In this document: positions 16,780-24,675 of the stretch, in pieces | Layout of the letters: every line of letters starts with the position of its first letter | Position numbering within the stretch: the first letter of the stretch is position 1 | Assembly (NCBI GenBank): GCA_027531255.1 | Contig: JAPZRU010000002.1 | Coordinates: 1 to 64,000, forward strand | Direction of reading: 5' to 3' | Length of the DNA stretch: 64,000 bases | DNA from: Steroidobacteraceae bacterium | Lineage (GTDB): Bacteria > Pseudomonadota > Gammaproteobacteria > Steroidobacterales > Steroidobacteraceae | Notes under the pieces: generated by a model | Told to the model about the DNA's origin: nothing | What the model saw: the letters and a program-made list of their open reading frames with translations, nothing else | Database searches by the model: none | Program-made: the position numbers and the translations under genes

Positions 16780-17582
16780 GCGCGGCGCCGGCCGCGCTCG
16801 ACGTGGGCGGCGACGTGGCGCTGCAGGCGGTGTCGCTGACGATCGAGGCCGGCGGGCGCACGCTGGTGCGCGAGCTGTCGTTCGCCCTGCCCTGCGGACG
16901 GATGCTCTGCATCCTCGGCGAGAACGGCGCCGGCAAGACGCTCACGCTGCACGCGCTCGCGGGCCAGCGCGCGCCGGCGGCGGGGCACGTGCGCCTCGCC
17001 GGGCGCGGTCTCGCCGACTGGACGCGCCGCGAGCGCGCGCGCCGGCTCGGTCTGCTGCCGCAGGCGACCGAGGACCCGTTCCCCGTGACGGTGCTCGACG
17101 CGGTGCTGGTCGGCCGGCATCCGCACCTCGACTTCTTCGCGTGGGAAGGGCCTGCGGACCTCGCGGTCGCGCGCGCGTCGCTCGCGGCCTGCGATCTCGC
17201 GGGCTTCGAATCGCGCGGAGTCGACACGCTGAGCGGCGGCGAGCGTCGTCGCGTGGCGCTGGCGGCGGTGCTCGCGCAGGACCCGGACGTGCTGCTGCTC
17301 GACGAGCCGCAGAACCACCTCGACCCGCACCACCAGCGCGACGTGCTGGAGCTGCTCCGGGCCCGCGTCGGCGGCGGCTCGCGGCGCACGGTGATCGCGA
17401 CGCTGCACGACCCGACGCTCGCCCTGCGCTACGCGGACGACGTGCTGCTGCTCTACGGCGACGGGCGGTGGCGCTACGGCACGCCGGCGGAGGTGCTAAG
17501 CGCGCCCACGCTGTCGGAGCTCTACCGCATGCCGATGGGAGAGATCGAAGCGGCGGGGCGGCGGGTCTTCTACGCGCTGTGA
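16770..17582 (+). CDS. ABC transporter ATP-binding protein, BtuD/FecE-like
   Basis: A 270-residue ATPase. Walker A is LGENGAGKTLTLHALAG (about residues 50-66), the Q-loop is LLPQATEDPFPVTVLDAVLVGRHPHLDFF, the signature is TLSGGERRRVALAAVLAQ, Walker B is VLLLDEPQNHLDPHH and the switch is ATLHDPTLALRYADDVLLL. The VLVGRHPH and DEPxxHLD features are typical of iron-chelate/cobalamin importers. The GTG at 16770, inside the end of the DUF3617 gene and preceded by GGAG, is the most likely start. No permease adjoins it; the btuC-like gene is 8 kb away. The link to B12 comes from the neighbouring riboswitch/btuB locus. Confidence 0.85.
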   Translation: MQVGAAPAALDVGGDVALQAVSLTIEAGGRTLVRELSFALPCGRMLCILGENGAGKTLTLHALAGQRAPAAGHVRLAGRGLADWTRRERARRLGLLPQATEDPFPVTVLDAVLVGRHPHLDFFAWEGPADLAVARASLAACDLAGFESRGVDTLSGGERRRVALAAVLAQDPDVLLLDEPQNHLDPHHQRDVLELLRARVGGGSRRTVIATLHDPTLALRYADDVLLLYGDGRWRYGTPAEVLSAPTLSELYRMPMGEIEAAGRRVFYAL

Positions 17583-17585
17583 GAA

Positions 17586-17636
17586 ACGGGGTCAGACCCC
17601 TCTTGCCGCGGGGCCGAAGCAGGGGTCCGACCCCGT
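17586..17636. repeat. REP-like inverted repeat / bidirectional terminator candidate
   Basis: ACGGGGTCAGACCCCT (17586-17601) and AGGGGTCCGACCCCGT (17621-17636) form a 16-bp inverted repeat with one mismatch around a 19-bp spacer. Each arm is itself near-palindromic (GGGGTCNGACCCC). It fills the 57 bp between two convergent genes. A related single arm is at 32353-32370. The motif resembles short dispersed extragenic elements; it could also fold into a terminator hairpin, though there is no T-run. Confidence 0.7.
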
Positions 17637-17639
17637 TCC

Positions 17640-18422
17640 TCACAGCGCCGCGCTGATCGCCCCGTGCAGCCGCCCGTTCGTCGCGAGCACCGTCGTCGTC
17701 GCGAGCCCGACCTCGAGGCCCTCGAGGTCCGTGAAGCGGCCGCCCGCCTCCTCGACGATCGTGACCAGCGCGGCGACGTCGAGGATGTTCACGTCCGACT
17801 CGAGCACCGCGTCGATCTTGCCGGCGGCCAGCAGGTGGTAGTGCAGGAAGTCGCCGTAGCCGCGGATGCGGTTCACGCGCGCGACCAGCGCGCCGTACCT
17901 CGACCACCGCGACCCGGACGCGAGCGTCTTCAGGTTGCCGGCCGAAAGCGCCGCGTTCTCGATCGCGTCGATCGTGCTGACCTGCAGGCGTCGCCCGTTC
18001 AGCCACGCGCCGCGTCCGCGCTCCGCGTACGCCAGTTCGCCGTACAGCGGCGCGCACGACACGCCGAGCACGAGCCGCCCCTCGCGCATCAGCGCGATCT
18101 GCGTCGAGAACATCGGGTACTCGCGCACGAAGGCCTTGGTGCCGTCGATGGGGTCCACGAGCCACAGCGAGTCGGCGTCGCCCGTGCGGCCGGTCTCCTC
18201 GCCGTAGAACGCGTGCTGCGGAAAGCGCGACTGGATCACGCCGCGGATCGCCTGCTCCGCGCGCACGTCGGCCTCGGTGACCGGCGACTTGTCCTCCTTC
18301 AGCTGGACCGCGACGTTGCGCTGGTACAGCTCGCGGATCACGCGCGCGGCGGCCTCGGCGGCCTCGAGCGCGCAGGCGAGCTCGGCGCTCGGCACGCCCA
18401 CGGTGTCGGTCGAAAGGCTCAT
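17640..18422 (-). CDS. hisN: Inositol monophosphatase-family phosphatase, HisN-like
   Basis: A 260-residue Mg-dependent phosphatase. The metal-binding motifs are present: GEETG (about residues 74-78), LVDPIDGTKAFVREYPMFSTQIAL (about 88-111) and NILDVAALVTIVEEAGGRFTDLEG (about 213-236). DGTKAF followed by REYPMF resembles the histidinol-phosphatase (HisN/HolPase) branch rather than SuhB, so the last step of histidine synthesis is likely, but CysQ-like activity cannot be excluded. The gene stands alone, convergent with the BtuD-like gene across the REP-like repeat and divergent from btuB. Confidence 0.75.
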   Translation of the reverse strand: MSLSTDTVGVPSAELACALEAAEAAARVIRELYQRNVAVQLKEDKSPVTEADVRAEQAIRGVIQSRFPQHAFYGEETGRTGDADSLWLVDPIDGTKAFVREYPMFSTQIALMREGRLVLGVSCAPLYGELAYAERGRGAWLNGRRLQVSTIDAIENAALSAGNLKTLASGSRWSRYGALVARVNRIRGYGDFLHYHLLAAGKIDAVLESDVNILDVAALVTIVEEAGGRFTDLEGLEVGLATTTVLATNGRLHGAISAAL

Positions 18423-18552
18423 CGACGGTACTCCGGCTCCCGCGGCGCAGCAATGCGTGCGCCTGTCTCGCGAGCGCGCGGAGACTGGCCAGCGCGGCGC
18501 GACCTGTCAATCGCCTTGACACCCGCACCCCGCCCGACGACCATCCGCGCGT

Positions 18553-18815
18553 CAGGTGACTCGTTCAGGATGCGTCCTCCGCGCAAGGAAGACGCCGCCC
18601 GGGCGAGAGAAACGGGAAGTCGGTGCCGCGGTCGCGAGACCGCCATGCCGGCGCTGCCCCCGCAACGGTAGCCGAGTTGCGGAACCGTCAGCCGCGAGCC
18701 CCCAGCGATCCGTCGCCGGTGTTCGTGGCAGCCACTGCGCCTCGCGGCGTGGGAAGGCGACGGTTCCCGGTCACGCGAGTGGCCCGCTCGGGAGTCCGGA
18801 GACCGGCCTGGCGAA
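18553..18815 (+). ncRNA. Cobalamin (AdoCbl) riboswitch
   Basis: Conserved blocks appear in the right order in the btuB leader: GGGAAGTCGGTG at 18614-18625, GCTGCCCCCGCAACGGTA at 18653-18670, and the B12 box AGTCCGGAGACCGGCCTG at 18793-18810. The 5' edge is approximate. Binding of adenosylcobalamin is expected to shut off btuB and the adenosyltransferase gene. Confidence 0.93.
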
Positions 18816-18832
18816 CAACTACAGCCACCGTT

Positions 18833-18850
18833 CCATGCGGGAGTGCATGG
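18833..18850 (+). promoter_or_regulatory. Hairpin next to the btuB ribosome site (riboswitch expression platform)
   Basis: CCATGC (18833-18838) can pair with GCATGG (18845-18850), a 6-bp stem whose foot touches the Shine-Dalgarno GGGGGAG at 18849-18855. It lies after the B12 box and before the btuB ATG. Its place suggests that the riboswitch controls translation by occluding the ribosome site, rather than transcription; no T-run terminator is seen. Confidence 0.5.
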
Positions 18851-18860
18851 GGGAGCAGTC

Positions 18861-20714
18861 ATGCGTCGCCATCGTGTCGCCGCGGCCGTCCTGGTCGCGG
18901 TATCCGTCGTCCTGTCCCAAACCCTCGTCGCGGGCGCCGTAGTCGCGCAGTCCGCCGCGACCGGCTCCGCTGCGCCGTCCAGCCGCGGCCTCGCCGACGA
19001 CGTCGTCGTCACCGCCACGCGCGTGCCGCAGCCCGCGGCCGAGGTGCTGGCGCCGGTCGTCGTGATCGACCGCGAGACGATCGAGCGCTCGCTGGCGCCC
19101 GACGTCGCCGACCTCCTCCGCTTCCACGCCGGGCTCGAACTCGCGCGCAACGGCGGGCCTGGCCAGACCACCTCGCTGTTCATCCGCGGCACCGACTCGA
19201 ACCACGCGATCTTCCTGGTCGACGGCGTGCGCGTGAACCCGGGCACGATCGGCGGCGCCGCGCTGCAGAACGTCGCGCCCGAACTTGTCGAGCGCATCGA
19301 GATCGTGAAGGGCCCGCGCTCGACGCTGTACGGCACCGACGCGATCGGCGGCGTGGTCAACGTGATCACGCGGCGCGGCGGCAGGAGCGGCCTCGACGCG
19401 ATGGTGGGCTTCGGCCGCTACGGGCTGCAGCAGTTCACCGCGTCCGGCCGCTGGGTCGGCGACGCGGCCGAGGTCTCGCTGTCCGCGAACTCGACCGAGG
19501 CGGACGGCTTCCCGACCCGCCGCGGCGACTCCACCGACCGCGGCTACCGGAACCGCTCGTTCGCGCTCTCGGCCCGCACCGAGGCGGGACCCGTGGAGCT
19601 CGGCGCGCGCGTCTGGCGCGCGGCGGGCAACACCGAGTACTCGGACTTCTTCCTGACGCCGGTCGACCAGGACTTCACGAACTCCGCCGCCGCCGTCGAG
19701 GCCGGCTGGCGCGCGAACGAGGCGTTCCGTTCGCGCGTGACCGTGTCGCGCATCCTCGACGACGTCGAGCAGTCGCAGTCGCCGGACTTCGTCCAGACGC
19801 GCCGCGACTCGGTCGACTGGCAGAACGAACTCGAACTCGGCCACCACTCGCTGACCTTCGGTGCCCTGCTGACGCGCGAGGACACGCGCACGCTGTCGTT
19901 CGGCTCGGGCTTCGACACCGCCACGGACTCGAACACCTTCTACGCGCAGAACCAGGTGCGGCTCGGCGCGCACCGCCTGCTGCTCGCGACCGGCTACACC
20001 GACCACGAGACCTTCGGCGGCCACGCCACCTGGAACGTCGAGTACGGCCACGCCCTCGGCCGCGACACGACGCTGACGGCCGCGGTCGGCACCGCGTTTC
20101 GCGCGCCGGATGCGACCGACCGCTTCGGCTTCGGCGGCAACCCGGCGCTCGACCCGGAACGCTCGAGGAACGTGGAGCTGGGGCTGCGGCACCGGCTGGC
20201 GCCGGGCCACGTGCTCGGCGTGAGCGCGTTCGACAACCACATCGACGACCTGATCCAGTTCGTCACGGTATCCTTCACGCCGTTCAGCGGCGAGAACCGC
20301 AACGTCGATCGCGCGCGTATCCGCGGCGTCGAGGCGACGTGGCAGTACGACTCGCCATCCTTCAGCGCGCGCGCGACCGCGATCCGCCAGCAGCCCGAGG
20401 ATCGCAACACCGGCGCGCGCCTGCTGCGCCGCGCCGAGCAGAGCTACACGTTCGCGCTCGCGCGCCGCGTCGGCCGGCACGAGTTCGGCGCGGACGCGCT
20501 CGTGTCCGGCGACCGCGAGGACTTCGGCTTCCCGCGGCCCGTGCGGCTCGGCGGCTATTCGCTCGTGAACCTGCACGCGCGGATCGCGCTGACGCCCGCC
20601 TGGACCGTGCAGGCTCGGCTCGAGAACGCGCTCGACCGCCGCTACGAGCTGGCGAGCGGCTTCAACACGATGCGGCGCGCCGTGATGGTTGCGACGCGCT
20701 ACGGCTTCCGCTGA
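18861..20714 (+). CDS. btuB: TonB-dependent vitamin B12 receptor BtuB
   Basis: A 617-residue outer-membrane beta-barrel that imports cobalamin using TonB energy. The signal peptide runs MRRHRVAAAVLVAVSVVLSQ... to about residue 30. A TonB-box-like stretch DDVVVTATR follows at about 45. The plug contains VADLLRFHAGLELARNGGPGQTTSLFIRGTDSNHAIFLVDGVRVNPG and IEIVKGPRSTLYGTDAIGGVVNVITRRGG. The barrel (about 190-617) ends LENALDRRYELASGFNTMRRAVMVATRYGFR. I chose the ATG at 18861 behind GGGGGAG. Substrate assignment comes from the cobalamin riboswitch directly upstream and the adenosyltransferase 22 bp downstream. Confidence 0.93.
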   Translation: MRRHRVAAAVLVAVSVVLSQTLVAGAVVAQSAATGSAAPSSRGLADDVVVTATRVPQPAAEVLAPVVVIDRETIERSLAPDVADLLRFHAGLELARNGGPGQTTSLFIRGTDSNHAIFLVDGVRVNPGTIGGAALQNVAPELVERIEIVKGPRSTLYGTDAIGGVVNVITRRGGRSGLDAMVGFGRYGLQQFTASGRWVGDAAEVSLSANSTEADGFPTRRGDSTDRGYRNRSFALSARTEAGPVELGARVWRAAGNTEYSDFFLTPVDQDFTNSAAAVEAGWRANEAFRSRVTVSRILDDVEQSQSPDFVQTRRDSVDWQNELELGHHSLTFGALLTREDTRTLSFGSGFDTATDSNTFYAQNQVRLGAHRLLLATGYTDHETFGGHATWNVEYGHALGRDTTLTAAVGTAFRAPDATDRFGFGGNPALDPERSRNVELGLRHRLAPGHVLGVSAFDNHIDDLIQFVTVSFTPFSGENRNVDRARIRGVEATWQYDSPSFSARATAIRQQPEDRNTGARLLRRAEQSYTFALARRVGRHEFGADALVSGDREDFGFPRPVRLGGYSLVNLHARIALTPAWTVQARLENALDRRYELASGFNTMRRAVMVATRYGFR

Positions 20715-20736
20715 GCGGCGGCGAGGAGACACGACG

Positions 20737-21288
20737 ATGGGCAACCGCCTCAGCAAGATCTACACGCGCACCGGCGACGACGGCTCGACCGGCCTCGGCG
20801 ACGGCACGCGCGTGCCCAAGGAGTCGCTGCGCGTCGACGCGTACGGGACGGTCGACGAGGCCAACAGCGCGATCGGCATGGTGCTCGCCGTGCCGAACCT
20901 GCCGGAGGCCGTGGCGACGTGCCTGACGGAAGTGCAGCACGACCTGTTCGACGTCGGCGCGGAGCTCTGCGTGCCCGGCTACCGCGTCGTCGAGGCGGCA
21001 TGGATCGAGCGGCTCGAGGGCGTGCTCGACGCGTTCAACGACGAACTGCCGCCGCTCAAGGAATTCATCCTGCCGGGCGGTGGACCGGCGGCGGCCGCCT
21101 GCCACCTCGCGCGCACGATCGTGCGGCGCGCCGAGCGCTGCGTGTGGACGCTCGCACGCGTCGAGACGGTGGCGCCCGAGGTCTCGCAATACCTGAACCG
21201 GCTGTCCGACCTGCTGTTCGTGATCGCGCGCGTGCTAGCGCGGCACGAGAACGGCTCCGAAGTGCTCTGGAAGCGCGGCCGGAAGTAG
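20737..21288 (+). CDS. Cob(I)yrinic acid a,c-diamide adenosyltransferase, PduO type
   Basis: A 183-residue enzyme that attaches the adenosyl group of ATP to cobalamin. The N-terminal ATP motif of PduO-type enzymes is intact (KIYTRTGDDGSTGLGDGTRVPK, about residues 6-27). VDAYGTVDEANSAIG, FILPGGGPAAAACHLARTIVRRAERCVW and the YLNRLSDLLFVIARV C-terminus also fit. The ATG at 20737 is preceded by GAGGAG. It lies 22 bp after btuB under the same riboswitch, so B12 uptake and conversion to the active cofactor are co-regulated. Confidence 0.94.
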   Translation: MGNRLSKIYTRTGDDGSTGLGDGTRVPKESLRVDAYGTVDEANSAIGMVLAVPNLPEAVATCLTEVQHDLFDVGAELCVPGYRVVEAAWIERLEGVLDAFNDELPPLKEFILPGGGPAAAACHLARTIVRRAERCVWTLARVETVAPEVSQYLNRLSDLLFVIARVLARHENGSEVLWKRGRK

Positions 21289-21290
21289 CC

Positions 21291-21307
21291 GCGGGCGCGA
21301 CGCCCGC
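21291..21307. terminator. Stem-loop between convergent genes
   Basis: GCGGGCG (21291-21297) pairs with CGCCCGC (21301-21307) around a 3-base loop, directly after the adenosyltransferase stop and before the convergent Imm26-like stop. There is no T-run, so termination is only inferred from position. Confidence 0.4.
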
Positions 21308-21310
21308 GCC

Positions 21311-21829
21311 TCAGCGCCAGGTCGTGTCGTCCGCGGAGGGAATCGCGTTGCGGACGCGCTTGCCGACTTCGTGCGCCAGCAGCCCGGCGTCGAACGCGAA
21401 ATCCTCGGGCAGCTGCTGATCGGCGCTGTCCGCCGCGCGCTCGCGCACCGGCGTGATCAGGTTGTCGTCGGCGTACTCGACGCGCCAGTGCTGCACCGCG
21501 TCGATGCCCGGCGCCTGCGTGGCGGTACCGTCGAAGCGGTGGAACGCGGGCACCGGCCACCCGCCGCGTTCGAACGGCTCGCGCACCGAGAGCAGCCGCC
21601 ATTCGCCGCGGTACAACTGCTGGTCCTTGAAGCGGCACACGAACACGGCGTGATGCGGCCGCAGGCCGTCGAGCCACTCCTGGCCGGGCACCGACGTGCG
21701 GCGCGGGCCGAAGAAATAGCCCAGCAGCACGCCGCCGCGCCGCGGCACACGGGCAATCAGGCCGGTCGCGAAGTGGTCGCGGTCCAGCGGCAGGAGGAAG
21801 AACTGGCCTTCTCGGTAGGGAACGCTCAT
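21311..21829 (-). CDS. Imm26-like immunity family protein
   Basis: A 172-residue protein starting MSVPYREGQFFLLPLDRDHFATGLIARV, then GVLLGYFFGPRR, QLYRGEWRLLSVREPF, and a Trp/Phe-rich middle (GGWPVPAFHRFDG). This resembles the Imm26 family (PF15428), assigned as immunity to polymorphic toxins from neighbourhoods. No toxin, Rhs or secretion gene is nearby, so any immunity role is unproven and the protein may have been co-opted. The C-terminus ends in an extended Asp/Glu-rich tail. It converges with the adenosyltransferase gene. Confidence 0.55.
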   Translation of the reverse strand: MSVPYREGQFFLLPLDRDHFATGLIARVPRRGGVLLGYFFGPRRTSVPGQEWLDGLRPHHAVFVCRFKDQQLYRGEWRLLSVREPFERGGWPVPAFHRFDGTATQAPGIDAVQHWRVEYADDNLITPVRERAADSADQQLPEDFAFDAGLLAHEVGKRVRNAIPSADDTTWR

Positions 21830-21853
21830 GGGGTCTCGGCCGTCGTCATCCGC

Positions 21854-23104
21854 CTATCTAGCGCCGGCGGTAGCAGGCGGCGCAACCCCCGCCCTGCGGC
21901 GCGCCACCTCGTCCCGCACCTGGGTGGCGACGACGATGCCGATCACGACCAGCACCACCAGCAGCCGGAACGCGTCCTCGTAGCTGCCCTGGCGGTCGTA
22001 GAGCACGCCCGTCAGCCAGATCCCGAGGCCGCCGCCGAGCGACTCCATGAAGCTGATCGAGCCGTTGATCGTGCCCGCGTTGCGAAGGCCGAGATTGTTG
22101 ACGACCAGCATGTTGTAGAGCGTGAACAGGCCGCCCCACCCGAGGCCGAACACGACGATCGCGGCCCAGACCAGCGACTTCTGCATGGTCGCGAGCAGCA
22201 CCACGCCGATCAGCGCGACGCCGAGGCACGCGAAGAACACCTTGTGGCGGTCCACGACGTCCGCGATCCAGCCGAGGCCGAACTTCGCCACCAGCGCGAC
22301 GAGGCCGAAGATCGACAGGGCGTACTTGGCGACGCCGAGCTCGTAGCCGAGATCCGTCATGTGCAGGAACAGGTGACTCACGAACGCGAGCGTCGTGTAG
22401 AAGAGCAACATGCCGGACAGGCCGATGGCCCAGAAAGTGCGCGTGCGGATCGCCTCCGCGAACGTGAGACCCTCGCTGCGGAGCTCCGGCGTGCCGGCCG
22501 CCTGGCCCACGGCGGTGCGTCCCACCTCGCCCGGCGTGTTGCGCACCAGCAGCGCGACGAGGAGCAGGACCGCGAGGGGCAGCGCCGATTCGTAGAGGAA
22601 GCCCTGGCGCCAGCCGAAGTTCTCGATCAGCCAGCCGTTCAACGGCGACAGCACGATCGTGCCGAAGCTCGTACCGGTGACCGCGAGGCCGATCACGAGT
22701 CCGCGGTACTTCCGGAACCAGCTCGACACCAGCAGGATCACCGGCGGCGTGCCGGCACAGGCGAGCGCGACCGCGAACAGCGCGTGGATCGCGTACATCT
22801 CCTGCAGCGAGCCGACGCGCGCGTACCACCAGTACCCGAGCGCGAGCAGCGCCATCCCGAACAGGATCATCCGCTTCGGGCCGACGCGGTCCACCAGCAT
22901 CCCCGTGAAGGGCACCAGCAGCGCGACGCCCCAGTAGCTGATCGCGTCGCGCAGCTTGAAATCGCCGCGCGACAGGCCGAACTCGCGGATGATCTCGGCG
23001 TCGAACACCGTGATCGCGGTGGTCGTCAGGCCATTGCTGACGAAGATGATCAGCGGCCCGAAGGCGGCGATCAGCCACGGATAGTGGCGACGACTGTGCA
23101 GCAT
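21854..23104 (-). CDS. MFS transporter, monocarboxylate/oxalate-formate-like
   Basis: A 416-residue carrier with 12 hydrophobic segments split by a cytoplasmic loop around residues 195-220 (VRNTPGEVGRTAVGQAAGTPELRSEGL). The loop 2-3 MFS motif is seen as GMLVDRVGPKRMILFGMALLALGYWWYARV. SSWFRKYRGLVIGLAVTGTSFGTIVLSPLNGWLIENFGWRQGFL is typical of the OFA/monocarboxylate branch. Substrate cannot be deduced. It is 18 bp downstream of ampE on the same strand but has no obvious functional link. Confidence 0.85.
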   Translation of the reverse strand: MLHSRRHYPWLIAAFGPLIIFVSNGLTTTAITVFDAEIIREFGLSRGDFKLRDAISYWGVALLVPFTGMLVDRVGPKRMILFGMALLALGYWWYARVGSLQEMYAIHALFAVALACAGTPPVILLVSSWFRKYRGLVIGLAVTGTSFGTIVLSPLNGWLIENFGWRQGFLYESALPLAVLLLVALLVRNTPGEVGRTAVGQAAGTPELRSEGLTFAEAIRTRTFWAIGLSGMLLFYTTLAFVSHLFLHMTDLGYELGVAKYALSIFGLVALVAKFGLGWIADVVDRHKVFFACLGVALIGVVLLATMQKSLVWAAIVVFGLGWGGLFTLYNMLVVNNLGLRNAGTINGSISFMESLGGGLGIWLTGVLYDRQGSYEDAFRLLVVLVVIGIVVATQVRDEVARRRAGVAPPATAGAR

Positions 23105-23122
23105 GGACGCGTTCTCTCCTAC

Positions 23123-24019
23123 TCAGGCCAGCCACGCCACCAGCGTCAGAGCGGCCAGCGCCGCGAGCCAGGCGACCAGCGCCACGTGCACCAGGCCGAC
23201 GGCGTGACCCACGCGCGCGGCCTCGTCGGGCGCCGCGGTCCAGCGCGCGCCGAGGGCCTCGCGGCCGGCGTGGACCAGCAGCCGGTCGTTGGCGTCCGCG
23301 AAGTGGTCCGACTCCTCCCGCAGGTAGCGACGCCACCCGGCGAACGAATCTTCGAAGCTGCCGGCCAGCCCGTAGCTGAGCGCCAGCAGCCGCGCGGGGA
23401 GCCACGCGAGCCAGCCGTGCACGCGCTGGCAGTCCTGGGCCACGCCCGCGGCGACCGGCGGCGCGTCCACGCGCCCGGCGTGCAGCAGCGCCTCGCGCCG
23501 GAGCAGGTCGGTGACGCGGAACGTCGCCGCACCGAAGGGCCCCAGCAGCACGAACCAGAAGACGACGCCGAACAGGCGATTGTTGGCCTGCACGAACACC
23601 GCCTCGGCGACGGACCCGAGTACCGGGCCGCGGCGCTGCCTGGCGTCGTGCTCGAGGATCTCGGCGGCCACGCGCGCTGCTGCGGGCGCGTCGCCGCGGG
23701 CCAGCGCGGCGCGGTATTCGTCGACCTCCTGCTGCAGGTCGCGCGGCCCGAGGGCGTAGAACAGGACGACCGCGGCGAGCACGGTCCAGAGGAAGCCGTG
23801 GCGATCGGCGCCCAGCAGGCCGATCGCGAGGGCGACGGCGAGCCCGGGCAGCACCGCGCCGCCGAGGGTCCACGCGAGGCGCGACCCGGACGAGGCGCGG
23901 AGTACGCTTCGGAGCGCGCCGCGCACGTAGGCCAGCAGCCAGCCGGGCCCGCGCACGCGCAGCCGCGACGAGAACAGCCGTTCGAGACCGAGCGCGACCA
24001 GCAGCGCGAGGAAGCTCAC
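23123..24019 (-). CDS. ampE: AmpE-like inner-membrane protein
   Basis: A 298-residue membrane protein. It starts at GTG 24019 (VSFLALLVALGLERLFSSRL), which overlaps the ampD stop as GTGA. Several membrane segments are visible (about residues 53-70, 78-90, 153-170, and 275-297), with family features FYALGPRDLQQEVDEYRAAL and EAVFVQANNRLFGVVFWFVLLGPFGAATFRVTDLL. In enterobacteria ampE follows ampD in the beta-lactamase regulation and muropeptide recycling locus, as here. Its biochemical role is unknown. A longer frame reading through ampD is not real. Confidence 0.85.
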   Translation of the reverse strand: MSFLALLVALGLERLFSSRLRVRGPGWLLAYVRGALRSVLRASSGSRLAWTLGGAVLPGLAVALAIGLLGADRHGFLWTVLAAVVLFYALGPRDLQQEVDEYRAALARGDAPAAARVAAEILEHDARQRRGPVLGSVAEAVFVQANNRLFGVVFWFVLLGPFGAATFRVTDLLRREALLHAGRVDAPPVAAGVAQDCQRVHGWLAWLPARLLALSYGLAGSFEDSFAGWRRYLREESDHFADANDRLLVHAGREALGARWTAAPDEAARVGHAVGLVHVALVAWLAALAALTLVAWLA

Positions 24020-24582
24020 GTGTCGGCCCCGGCGAGTTCGGCATGGAGCCGCGCCCAGTCGAACGCGGGGCCGGGATCCGTCTTGCGGCCCGGCGCGACG
24101 TCGCTGTGGCCGGCGATCGCATCCGCGGCGAGCGTGGCATACGCGCGCCGCAGCGCCCGCACCAGGGCGGCGAGCGCGCGGTACTGGGCCGCCTCGTACG
24201 GGACGTGGTCGTCGCCCTCGAGTTCGAGGCCGATCGAGTAGTCGTTGCAGGCGAGGCGGTGTCGCCAGCTCGACGCACCCGCGTGCCAGGCGCGCGCGTG
24301 GAACGGCACGAACTGCACGAGCTCGCCGTCCCGGCGCACCAGTACGTGCGCGGACACCCGCAGGTGCGCGATGGTCGCGAAGTACGGGTGCGCCTCCGGG
24401 AGCAGGCGGTTCGTGAACAGCCGCTCGATCCAGTCGCCGCCGAACTCGCCCGGCGGCAGGCCGATCCCGTGCACGACGACCAGGTCGAGCGTCGCGCCGG
24501 GCGGGCGCGCGTCCTGGTTCGGCGACGGCACGAACCGCGCGCCGACGACGAGTCCCCGACCGGTGTCGATCGCATGAGGCAT
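24016..24582 (-). CDS. ampD: 1,6-anhydro-N-acetylmuramyl-L-alanine amidase AmpD
   Basis: A 188-residue cytoplasmic zinc amidase that strips peptides from anhydro-muropeptides during peptidoglycan recycling. Zinc-ligand motifs are VVVHGIGLPPGEFGG (about residues 33-47), the W/H region FHARAWHAGASSWRHR, and GHSDVAPGRKTDPGPAFDWARLHAEL near the C-terminus. NDYSIGLELEGDDHVPYEAAQYRALAALV is also characteristic. No signal peptide is present, as expected. The stop shares GTGA with the ampE start. It diverges from bioA. Confidence 0.93.
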   Translation of the reverse strand: MPHAIDTGRGLVVGARFVPSPNQDARPPGATLDLVVVHGIGLPPGEFGGDWIERLFTNRLLPEAHPYFATIAHLRVSAHVLVRRDGELVQFVPFHARAWHAGASSWRHRLACNDYSIGLELEGDDHVPYEAAQYRALAALVRALRRAYATLAADAIAGHSDVAPGRKTDPGPAFDWARLHAELAGADT

Positions 24583-24675
24583 GCGGGCAGCTTAAGCCAT
24601 CGGGGCAGTCCGCGGCACGCGACCGCCCGCTACGCCGCGCGCCCGAGTGCAGCGGCCCGCTACACTCGCGCGACC

